This document shows positions 10,071-20,170 of a stretch of 64,000 nt of DNA, piece by piece (the first letter of the stretch is position 1; each line of letters opens with the position of its first letter). This DNA is from Blastocystis hominis (lineage: Eukaryota; Sar; Bigyra; Opalinata; Blastocystidae). Under the pieces are notes generated by a model that was not told the DNA's origin, searched no databases, and worked only from the letters and a program-made list of their open reading frames with translations. The translations under genes were made by a program, and so were the position numbers. The DNA is taken from positions 82,001-146,000 of the forward strand of contig NW_013171827.1 of the NCBI RefSeq assembly GCF_000151665.1, given 5' to 3'.

Positions 10071-13000
10071 TGGACATGGTCCGATTTGAACCTAGGTATA
10101 CCTGTATGTCTCCTGATCGGTTGAGCATTTTCTCGCTGTTTGAGTTCCCCATCTCCAAAGAACCTCAGGTTTTTAACCCTGTTTTGTCTCATCTAGATCG
10201 TGCAAGCGTATAATCAGTACCAAACAATGCCAGAAGACATTCGGCGGCATTTGCTACGTCTTCATAATCTGTATGGGAGCCTATCCGACTCAGTGGTAGA
10301 GAACGGAAACATGATACGGTGAATGTATTGACAGAGCATTGCAGAAACATCCACATTGGCGAATTTTTGCACGATACTGCTGACGAAACGATTGGGTGCT
10401 ATGTGGTATGTATCCAATTCCCACCTTCATTGCAGGATATACTCCGCAGTTTAATGATGTTGTCTGCGGTCCTCACGAGGAACCACATAGTCTTGCCCTA
10501 TTTGTCCCCAAATCAGCTCCTTACTGTGTACAGCGAGGTCAAATACCTTTTACTCTTTGCTGTTCCCTTTGGATGTGTAGATCTTGAACCATCCTGTTTT
10601 TCAAATTCTCCGCAACCTCCTGATCAGTGCCTATGGAATTGGGATGCTACAGAGGCGGATACACTATATTCCATTGGTCATATCATTTGTCACCACACCT
10701 TAGTAATGCAAGCACTTCAAAACTACTACGATAATTGCATTGCAAGCTACATCCCTGTCGAGGAAAAGGAATATACAGCAACGCATATTCCGCTCAAAGC
10801 AGTAAAGTTTTCTGACGATTCCTACCTTTCTGCTGTTCACAATGTTTCGTTGTCATTCATGTGATTCACTTAATATCGATTGTATCTGTAGGTCACCTGC
10901 AAAGAGAAATCGCCCCTCCTTGATGGAAGCGACACTCCTGATGAATAGTTTGCTAACCGAAGTAGATAATGTGGATCTTCCCAAAATCGAATTACCCCGA
11001 CTCTCCGCTTCTGTTTTTACAGAGCACACATTTCTCTGCCGTCGTGAATGTTCGCAAAGCATTGACGAGCATAATTTTCTCAAAGTAAAAACGAGTTTCA
11101 CAATAAACAAAAGGAAAATCGAGTGGAAGACTATCTGAAATGGGTCTCCAGTACCTTCGATTCGCTGCAAGACGGACTCAAAGAATCCGTAATGATGTTG
11201 TCAAACGCTGCGATCGAATACAATCAAAAGCGCATTGAGTTGTTCTGTCAAAAGCGCAAAGAGGACGAATCGCAATATCCCATCTTGCATTTGGACATTG
11301 ACGACATTTTGAACGGAACGTTCACTGGAAGTCGCTTAGAGGAGCTGCAGCGGATGTTGGACGAAGTGACCGAAGAGGAGAAAAGGCGTGAAAAAACGCT
11401 GCTAAGCGGTGAGAGCATCGTAAGCCTATCTAGAACCGCCCTGTCGTTTGCCTGCCAGCAATTCTCTCCGAGCGCGTTTCAATGTCTGGTCAATATTTTC
11501 AGGCAGAATCACAGTAAGGAAGAGGGAATTCGATGAGCCACAGACCAGTTGTTTTCGTTTTGGAGAGAGTGCAAAGAGGCGATTTTTCAGCTGCAGAAAT
11601 ATGCCAATCTCAGAGAATATGATGAGTTTGCAAACTTATTGGTGGAGTTCCTACCACAAAAAGAATCCGCAACATTCGTTGAGGCAAGTCTGCAGAACGC
11701 AAAGCAGAAAGCAGTACCCATTCATCCGCTTCTTTCTCTTCATTACTATCATCCGTCTTTTCGAGGATCCCTCACGAGAGAGGAGAGGAACAAACTCGCT
11801 ACCAGTATCTTCTATCGAACGATCAATCTGCAGTATGAGGCAAAACGGCGTGACGTGTCTTCTGAGCTTCTCTCTATTATGCAAGTGCTGAAAACTCCTC
11901 TAAGAGCATGCTCGCTTCTTCAAACAAAAGAGTTTTACACCAACCTGAGTCATTCCTTTTCTCTAACCCTGGAGCAGTGCAAAAATACCAGTTTTATCAT
12001 TCTCATAATTCAAGAAGCGCGCTCCTACTTCAGCTATCAGCTGGCTCAAGATAAGGCAAACGAGAACTTATTATTTAGGATCGTACCTTTATAGCATTGT
12101 GGAATATTGTATTAGAATCACGATCTAAAGGATATAGGAAAAGCAGCGACAATTCACTACTTGAAAAACCATTTCTCGTTTCAAGAATTGAGTAATTTAT
12201 ATGAGTATTGATCTCTTTTTGATATATCACACACTTTCGCAGGATCATTGTTTCCCTCCAAAACAATCATTTTGTTCTATTTCGAATGGAATGAATATTT
12301 CTTGTCTGTACACAACAAGAAAGACGCAAAAAAGCAAACGTTGGCAAGATGGTTTCTTGCGGCTTCAAAGCATGGTAAGATAGATTCACTACTTTCGTAT
12401 CTTAGAATGAAACAGGATTCACCCTATTGGATGACGCAGAAAGTACCCTTTCTGTAGGGCAGTTAAAAAAGCCACTTTTGACAATGCTTCACGGTTGTGA
12501 CGATGATTTACAATTCGAATGGAAGGAGTACCTCATTTGCATAGAACGGGATGCTCTGCCGAACCACCAAGGAACGGAAAGCACAGCTGCAGTGAAACCT
12601 AGCGTTATGGAAGTGGCTAGTTATAGTAAAGCGAAGACAACAAAGACAGGAGATCCGTTGTTAAGACCAAAAAACCTGGAAGTAAAGACCTTTTCTGGTT
12701 GTATTGACGTTGTCTTGTCTGCTATTTCCAACGTTCCATCTGGTGAAGGGAGGGAGGATGTGATGGATAGAGGAGAAGGATTCGGAAAGAAGAGATTAGC
12801 AATCACAAGTGAAATGGATGGTGGGTTGTCTGTCCTTGGATCTAGTGATGATTCCTGTGTACTCTCAAAGAAGGTCAAGCAAACTATATCTACTTTTAAT
12901 CCTCCTACTCCTAGCAGTGGTAATACTGATCTGAGCGAAACAATATCAAATCGTCCAATGCCTCAAGCATCAATACCTAGCGAATCCCGTTTTGTTCTTC

Positions 13001-15145
13001 CTCCTTTCCAGTCAATTCAGCAACAGGATTACTCGTTTTATTCTCTCAATCCCTTTCCTCCTCCCTCTTCGCTCTCAGAATATCAGCAGCAGTTAACATT
13101 GATTGCTGAAGCTGTCATTCGAAGTTTTCTGGTTGCGACCTCATCGAAGTATCCTTGGATTCTCGGCTCGTTTTGTAGAATCTTTGCGCAGTACACAAAG
13201 CAAGGGAACCAGCCGTTGCCTACGGACGTGCTACCTCCTCTATCATGGTTGCAACGATCGTCTATTAAAGGAGTTCTCAAGTGGGAAGGTTGTAGTGTGA
13301 AAGTAACCAAAAAAGCGGAGCGAACCTTCCTCTCGATTCCTTCCTATTCTTCTTCCGACCTGAAAGCAAACGAAGAGTCGGGGAGTCTCTACAATCATCT
13401 CTTCGTGCTGCTGGCGAAATCGGAAGTGTTCTTTGCTCGTTCTCTCTGGCATGGATGTACTGCAGACCAAATCATTGAGATCACTCCCTTTCGCTGTGCG
13501 TTCCAATCGCTGTCATCCATTCTAGTCATCGATTATGGCTCTGTAAGGAAGAAAAAATGGATTGCGATGTAGATCGACATGGAGTGGAAGTTTTTAGAGC
13601 GCTGCTCGCTTCTCCCTTCGATTCATGTGGCTTCAAGTCTGCTTCGACCAGGACCTACCGCCCATCTTCTCTCTCCTTTCAGTCAGGCAGCGATCGAGTT
13701 GGGAAAGAAGCGGGTGCTGTCGCAGTTTCCCTTCAATGCAGCCCAGGAATCAGTGTTGGATCGTGTGCTCGCTTTTTTCAACGAACAGCAAGAAACCAAT
13801 CGAATTCAGCTGATCCAAGGCGTGTTTGGGAGTGGAAAATCGCGCCTCATCGCAGAGCTTCTAGTCTGCATGCATTCTCTCTTTCAAGCGCGAGCCACGG
13901 CCACTACCAAATCGGAGAAGAACGAAAGTGATTTTTTGATGCTCTCCGAAGAGCCCCAGTTATTTCGCCGCGGTAAAGGCGCGTTCAAAAGCAAGATGCG
14001 TTCCACAATTTTGTTCTGCAGCCATACCAATATCGCCGTGGATCGCGTGTGCTTGCTGCTCCATGAGATGGGATTTAAGCAGTTCCGCCGCACGGGGAAC
14101 ATTCGACGAATCCATCCAAGCTTGCGAAGCTACTACCGAGCCAAGTGCGACGAGACGGATGAACTGAGAGTGTTGTGCACGACGCTGTGCTCGCTTCCCG
14201 AAGACCTTGGAGAAATCGGTGTGTTGGTTCTCGACGAAGCATCCCAGATTACCGAGTATTACGTAGGATCAATCTTCCCTCTGCTCCATCCAGGCTATTT
14301 TACCCCTTCTTCTTGCGAACCCTCAGCTCGTTCTTCTCATAGGAGACCAGAAGCAGCTTCCTCCTGTTCCGCTCCGTGCTGTTGGAGAGTCTGCATGATG
14401 CGTAGAAGGCATTCCCCAAATCCAGAATTCGCTCTTCAGTCGTCTGCTTCAGTGCTGTAGGGATCGTAATCGAGCGTTATGAGCAGATCGTCCGATCGTG
14501 TTGAACACGCAGTACCGCTGTCATCCGGTGATTGGAAACCTGGCATCCCTTTTGTTCTACGAGAATTCTCTCTTGCATGGAGAGAACACGTCGTCGATTC
14601 CAGCGCTCCTGCCCTCGTTCAGCCGCATTACCTTCATTAACAATCCGTCTCCCGAAGCCTCGAAGGCAGGTAGAATCGGCGCGCTTTTTTATTATTTCAA
14701 AGATTCCTTCTGTAATCCTGGAGAAGAAGAGCTCATCGTCCGTCTCCTTGGGAAGTTGTTCGCCTCTCTCCAAGCAGGCGAATCTTGTGATTCGCAGGAT
14801 GCTCGCGATGATAATGAATCCCAAAGTATTGGTCAAGCCATCGGAGTGATTTCTCTCTACGCAGCACAATGCTGGTCCTTGCAGAGAAGGATCGCAGATC
14901 AAAGGGTTCAGATTTCGACAGTGGACGCGTTCCAAGGGAATGAGAAAGATCTGATCATCCTATCCACCGTCCGCTCTCAATCGATTGGGTTTTCTTCGGA
15001 CCCAAAGCGACTCAATGTTGCCATTACGCGAGCGAAGGGGCAGCTCATCATCATAGGGAACCAGCGATTATTAGAAAGCAACTCTCTGTGGAGAACAGTT
15101 CTTGATTACATTCAACGGAATGGAGAAATCCGTCAAGGATTCTGA
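10071..15145 (+). CDS. ZGRF1-like superfamily 1 helicase
   Basis: Large UPF1-like helicase whose C-terminal third matches ZGRF1, a DNA helicase of crosslink repair and homologous recombination. Seen: Q-motif region FNAAQESVLDRVLAFF, Walker A GVFGSGKSRLIAELL, SHTNIAVDRVCLLL, the DExx box VLVLDEASQITE, GDQKQLPPVPL, LNTQYRCHPVIGNLASLLFY, STVDAFQGNEKDLIILSTVRS and RLNVAITRAKGQLIIIGN. The N-terminal two thirds (10.1-13.5 kb) are helical with a Ser/Pro-rich stretch; I find no GRF zinc finger there. Many introns of 29-47 nt are needed (for example 13543-13572, 14266-14296, 14371-14400). The exact start is unsure (ATGs at 10014, 10071, 10077) and some N-terminal junctions are unresolved. TGA 15143-15145 lies only 26 bp from the stop of the convergent LUC7 gene. 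Confidence 0.85.
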
Positions 15146-15161
15146 AGGTTGTTGCTTTGTT

Positions 15162-15169
15162 AACAAACA
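15162..15169 (-). terminator. poly(A) octamer for the LUC7-like gene
   Basis: TGTTTGTT on the minus strand in context CATTGAAG-TGTTTGTT. It lies between the two convergent stop codons, so the ZGRF1 and LUC7 transcripts must end almost head to head. Confidence 0.8.
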
Positions 15170-15171
15170 CT

Positions 15172-16462
15172 TCAATGATAACTACGATGACGACTGCTTC
15201 GACTTCGTTCCCGACCATGATCTCGATCTTTTCCTCGATCACGATCACGATCACGATCACGATCACGATCACGATCACGATCACGATCACGATCACGATT
15301 TCGATCATGCGTACGACTTCGACTACGACTTCGACTACGACTACGACTACGATGACGATCACTTCGACGATCGTCACGATGACTACTACTGTGATGATCG
15401 TCTCGATGGGAGTCATGATGGCGACTTCGAGAATGGCTCGATTCTCGATGCGATTCTTTGTTTTCTTCTCGATGGGCTGTGTGCGAAGAAGAGGAAGAAC
15501 TCTCTTGGGGTTTTCTAACTATCACACGAATCCAAAAAAACCAACGCCGATAAATGCATTTCCTGCAGCTTGCTCAGCTTCTTGCGAATTGCGAGATAAG
15601 CCACATGCGATTTCCCAATGAAGTGATCGGCCAGCCGTCTAACAAGGAATCAAAAGTGCCGATTTCCTTACTGATCGACATCAAAAATGGACAGCATACC
15701 GCCGCAGATGTTGCAGATTCGAGTCTTTTGTGCTGGGGTTGCATTTGTCGCTCTGTAATCATCAATTGGGATCCTCAACACTTACTGGATCTCAGGAGGC
15801 AGTTTTTCCTGCTCTTCTTTGAGATGAGCCGCTTGAAGACTTGCTTTGATCTCAATTTGGCTAGCAATCTTGGACTCGAGCTCCTCCGCTTGCTGCGTTT
15901 TCCCCATCTTTTCTACACCTAACGAAACTTGGACCTAATCGTACTCAGCTCTTCAACCTCCTCTTCTAACTTATCAATACCTTCCGCGTACATTTTAACG
16001 TCTCTGAACTCCTCCATTTTCATAAGATTGTCAACTCCATCAGTCTTGAAGCGAATAACGGCATTCTACAGAACAATCACACAGAACGAGTATAGGATAC
16101 ATTGATTCTGCGATCGCACTGACGAATTTCCTCCTGTAGTTCAGAAAGTAAAGTAGCCTCGTAACCATAGCTATCTCGCTTAGGATCTTGCTCGAAGCTA
16201 AATATTACCAAGAATATTATAAATTTACGCTTTTTTTAATTGAGGATCGTGAATTTTGCTACAAGGACCGCAATCATACTTTGAAGTGGCCAAAACATCG
16301 TGGATACAGAATCCCAATAAATAGGACTTACAAACTCGACTATCCTTAAAGCTCTAACAAATGATGTCGAAAACGCGTATTTACTGTAACCTCTCTTGGC
16401 TTTTGATCCCCATTTCTGTCTGGACCCATCAGCTGGTCAAGCAGCGCACGAATGCCTTCCAT
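15172..16462 (-). CDS. LUC7-like U1 snRNP splicing factor
   Basis: LUC7 proteins bind U1 snRNP and tune 5' splice-site choice. The start MEGIRALLDQLMGPDRNGD is the family N-terminus. Next come the first zinc finger (VCKSYLLGFCIHDVL ... CGPCSKIHD), a coiled-coil region with EELESKIASQIEIKASL, the second finger (RICNICGGMLSIFD ... DHFIGKSHVAYLAIR), and a C-terminal RS domain made of SRSRSRS and RDRDRD runs ending RSYH. An in-frame ATG lies upstream at 16594; I chose 16462 because the protein then begins as LUC7 does. Five or six short introns are implied, not all resolved. A splicing factor that reads 5' sites is of interest in a genome with 30-nt introns. Confidence 0.88.
15237..15300. repeat. 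(CGATCA)n hexamer repeat
   Basis: About ten tandem copies of a six-base unit within the LUC7 RS-domain exon, encoding alternating Arg-Asp on the minus strand. The opposite strand reads as Asp-His, which is not a gene. Confidence 0.9.
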
Positions 16463-16776
16463 TTTGAAATTTTTTGAGCTGGATGGGGCTGTGGTACAAG
16501 AGCAAAGGAAATCATTTTTAGTATTGAAGGTAGAAACATGCTCAACATCATCTCTATTGTTCAAGTGAAGCGTTTCCCGGTGTATGCGACTCATTCTCTC
16601 TTTCGATTCCTTGATTCAATCGTCTGGTCATGAATTCGAATCGTTTTTTACCAAATGACGTCCCAATTAAATATGGAGAGTTGAGTCCCTATTTGAGTAT
16701 TTAGTCAAGGTTCATTTCCACATTAGGGTCGGGCACATCATATCTTGGAGATTCACATTTTTTGATATATCTAGCA

Positions 16777-19285
16777 ATGTTCCGACGTAAGAAGCCTGAA
16801 AGTAATGCTCCTCCTGGTATTGGCGGAGGAAGCCGTGTAAAGCAGACCCGTGCTGAGAAGCAGGCTGAGGCCGCTCAGAAGGCCGCTCAACCAAAGAAGA
16901 GAGGTGAGGTTCCTGAACTCATGGCTGTACGTGTCTTTTTGGGTTGGATTATCTTGTAGTTGCTGAACAATCCTGATGTGCAGAAGGATGTGATGAAGCT
17001 GCGAGAAGTGATGCGTAAGGTGATCAACTACTCGACTATGGGAGTTGATATGTCCAAGCTGTTCACCCCTGTGATTATGGTACACAGTTTTGAGGATGGG
17101 TGATGGCTAGGTGTCTATTACCAAGGATATCGTAGTGAAGAAGATGACGAACCAGTTCTTGGTGACCTATGCTAAGCAGAATCAGGAGCTGGCTATTCTC
17201 GCTATTAACACCTTCGAGAAGGATTGGTAGGCGTTGAGACCCTGTCTTTATCCTAGTCGCGATGAGAATCCTACTGTTCGTGGAATGGCTCTTCGTTCGC
17301 TGTGCTCCCTCCGTCTGAAGACGGTCGTGGAGTACGTGGTTCCTTGCTTGGAGCGTGGACTGGTGGACCAGAGCGCCTACGTTCGCCGCAACGCCATCAT
17401 GGGCGTGCTGAAGCTCTACCACATCGAGAAGGAGCGTGTGCGTGACAGCAACCTGGTGACGGCTCTTCAGAACCTGGTGCTGGACGCTGACGCGCTGGTG
17501 GTGACGAACGCCCTGCTGGCTTTGAAGGAAATCACGGGCGATCTCCCGAAGACGAAGCCTCTGATCCACCACTTGCTGAACCGCCTGAAGGACTTCAACG
17601 AGTGGTGCATGTGCGTGGTGCTCGACCTGGTGGCGCAGTACCAGCCCGAGAACGAAACGGAGTTGTTCGGAATTATGAATCTTCTGGAGCCGTTCCTCCG
17701 CTATCACAACACTGCCGTCATTCTGGCCACGACCAAGGTCTACATGTCCTTCACGGAGAACATGCCGCAGGTGTTCCAGCAGGTGATGACCCGTCTGAAG
17801 CAGCCGCTGCTGACGCTGATGGCCAGCAACATTCCGGAAGTGGCGTACTGCGTGCTGTCGCACATGAAGCTGCTGATGCGTCGCTGCAAGGACACGTTCC
17901 AGGACGAGTACCGCCAGTTCTTCTGCAGAGACATCGAGCCCACCTTCATCCACCATCTCAAGATTCAAATCCTCCCCATGCTGGCTACCAGCGAGAACTT
18001 CGTGGATATCCTGAACGAGTTGAAGGAGTACGTCCCCGGAACGCCCGAATCGACCTCCCGCGAGGCCATCCGCGCCATCTGCCAGCTCGGAATCTTGCTG
18101 GACGAGGCGCACACTCGCTGCTTCGAGACCCTGGTCGAGTTCTTCGACATCGATATCGACTACATCCGCTCGGAGACCATCATCGTGATGCAGGACATGC
18201 TGCGCAAGCATCCCGAGAACGCTGAGGAGGTCATGGAGCACGTGCCTCGCATTCTGCGCAAGACCGAGGATCCCAACGGCCGCGCTGCCTGCTTGTGGCT
18301 GATCGGCGCCTTCCCCGACTTCTGCGCGGATGCTCCCTACATCGTGGAGCCTCTGATCGACGACATCGAGGAGCAGAAGAACATCTGCGTGCGTCTGGAG
18401 CTGCTGACCACCGCGGTCAAGCTGTTCTTCCGCCGTGCTCCGGAGATGCAGGCGATGCTGGGCCGTCTGTTCAAGGCGCTGTCCGAGGACGACTCGTCTC
18501 CCGATGTGACGGATCGCGTGCACATGTACTACCGCTTGCTGGCGAACGACATCGACTCTGCGAAGCAGGTCATTGACTCGACGGAGAACGGAGTGGAGGG
18601 CTTCGTGGACATGGACGAGAAGCTGGTCAACACGCTCTTCTCCGAGTTCAACACGCTCTCGGTGCTCTACGAGAAGCCCGCTGCCCACTTCATCACCACC
18701 AAGGAGCTCGTGGTGCCCGATCTCGGCTACAACGATGTGGAGGAGGACGACGACGAGGGTGCCGATGCTGGCGAGTTCCAGGAAGAGGCGCCTGCTGCCG
18801 CCGCTGCTGCGGATATGGGCATGGACATGGGCATGGGTATGGGAGCCCCGGAGGCCGCGCCCGCTTCCTCGATGGGCGGCTTCGACGACTTCATGAACTT
18901 CGATATGGGCGGTGCTGGAGGTAATGACATGGGTATGGGCGGCGTGTTCTCTCTGGACCCGAATCCCTCGACGGACCGTGGCACGTTCCAGCAGAAGTGG
19001 ACGACTCTGTCGGAGGCCCATCAGGAAACCTTCCAGATCATGTCTACGCCTAGCGATCCCAAGATGATCGAGGCCACTCTGCAGAACTACAACATTGCCT
19101 TCGTGGCCAACGGATACATGGGACAGGTCATGAAGATCTTCCTGAGCGCCTACCACAGCGGCGCTGCCTTCGAGACCGAGTTGCTGATCGCGCAGAACAA
19201 CTGCAAGATCACCGTCAAGACTGAAGACCCCAGCCATGTCACCGACTTTGTCGATATTCTGAAGAGTGCGCTGAATAGTCTTTAA
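16777..19285 (+). CDS. AP4B1: AP-4 complex beta adaptin
   Basis: Large subunit of the AP-4 adaptor, which sorts cargo at the trans-Golgi network. After a basic 48-residue N-terminus, the trunk is a HEAT/ARM solenoid whose best blocks match the AP-4 rather than the AP-1/2 beta chain: NPTVRGMALRSLCSLR, SAYVRRNAIMGVLKLYH, KPLIHHLLNRLKDFNEW, YQPENETELFGIMNLLEPF and APYIVEPLIDDI. A Gly/Met/Ala-rich hinge (about 18.8-18.96 kb) leads to a short C-terminal ear-like domain. Three introns of 30-33 nt fall near the 5' end (16927-16959, 17079-17109, 17229-17258). The remaining 2 kb is one exon with strongly GC-ending codons, which leaves a 720-codon open frame on the opposite strand. Confidence 0.86.
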
Positions 19286-19300
19286 GAAGCTGTTGCGAGA

Positions 19301-19308
19301 TGTTTGTT
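19301..19308 (+). terminator. poly(A) octamer for AP4B
   Basis: TGTTTGTT 16 bp after the TAA and 22 bp before the next ATG. Confidence 0.8.
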
Positions 19309-19329
19309 TGACTCACATTTTGGTTGGAA

Positions 19330-19794
19330 ATGCTCCGTTGCTGTGCCTCGTGTGCCCAGGTCCCTAGACGTTTATCTGCTTTGATTTTTGCGAGAGCAGA
19401 CCACATGACTCCTCCTGTAAAGGAGAACATCGATGCGGTAGCTGTTTTGAAACGGAGTTAGTTGCTAGGCATACGTCAACTGTATCGAGGAACTTAGCGA
19501 GCTGAAAATCTACAAGTCTGCCGATGAAGAGATTGACGAAGTAAAATTTCATTTTGAACACTCGAATCGTGTAGACACTGAACAGATATCATTTCCCAAA
19601 CTCTGTGCGCAAGCATGTTTACAACAGGAGTATTTTGCCCAGTATCAAAGCGAAGGTGTATATTTCAAAAATTTTGAAAAAGATGGAGAACGAGCATTTG
19701 AAGCAGTAGGTTATCTTTTTCGAACACAAGGTGTAGGATTAGTGATACTACTATAGACCCAATTAATCGTTATAGAGAAGACTATTTTAAGTAA
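19330..19794 (+). CDS. small protein of unknown function, possibly mitochondrial
   Basis: Not recognised. Three introns of about 31-34 nt (19439-19469, 19522-19555, 19706-19736) join four exons into about 123 residues starting MLRCCASCAQVPRRLSALIF, which looks like a mitochondrial or MRO presequence (basic and amphipathic, no acids). The rest is helical and charged, with SIKAKVYISKILKKME and a tail ending REDYFK. The frame stays open across each proposed junction, which is the main support. If the last intron is not used, TAG at 19707-19709 ends the protein earlier. Candidates would be a small respiratory-chain assembly factor or mitoribosomal protein, but nothing specific shows it. Confidence 0.5.
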
Positions 19795-20079
19795 TTTTTC
19801 TATTTGTTCAAATCTCTATGATTGTTAACTCATAAATCGTTTGGTTAGGGTTTTGGGGTAAACGTCAACCAAATTCGTTGAGAATGCTATTTATGAGAAT
19901 ATTATTATTATTGAGTGATAGGGATATGTGTCAATTTAGAGAATGCCATTATCTCGTGGTGCAAAGATAGATTGTGAAGTTGATATAAGGCGAATACACC
20001 TGCAATGGAAAGCAGTCAAATTTACCAGAATTTAACTCAATGAATAAGCGAACCGATTCACAGTTCTCCGTATATTTCA

Positions 20080-20087
20080 AACAAACA
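20080..20087 (-). terminator. poly(A) octamer for the ABC transporter
   Basis: TGTTTGTT on the minus strand, about 84 bp downstream of the transporter stop. Confidence 0.6.
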
Positions 20088-20170
20088 GCAAGTGGATAAA
20101 TTCGATGGATGTGGATAACTACTACTATGTGGATTCATTCATTCATTCATTCCCTTGACTCCCTTTCCAT

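Noticed and set aside
15102..15518. His-Asp repeat protein on the plus strand
   Set aside because: It is the complement of the LUC7 RS domain; LUC7 has both zinc fingers and the family N-terminus in line with the minus-strand reading.
17075..19237. 720-codon open frame antisense to AP4B
   Set aside because: AP4B on the plus strand has clear family blocks over the whole length; the antisense frame is a by-product of its GC-ending codons and has a His/Val/Leu-rich, repetitive composition.
19844..19861. Telomere-like TTAGGG and TTTTGGGG near 19.85 kb
   Set aside because: A single copy with no tandem array and genes continuing on both sides; chance in AT/G-rich DNA.
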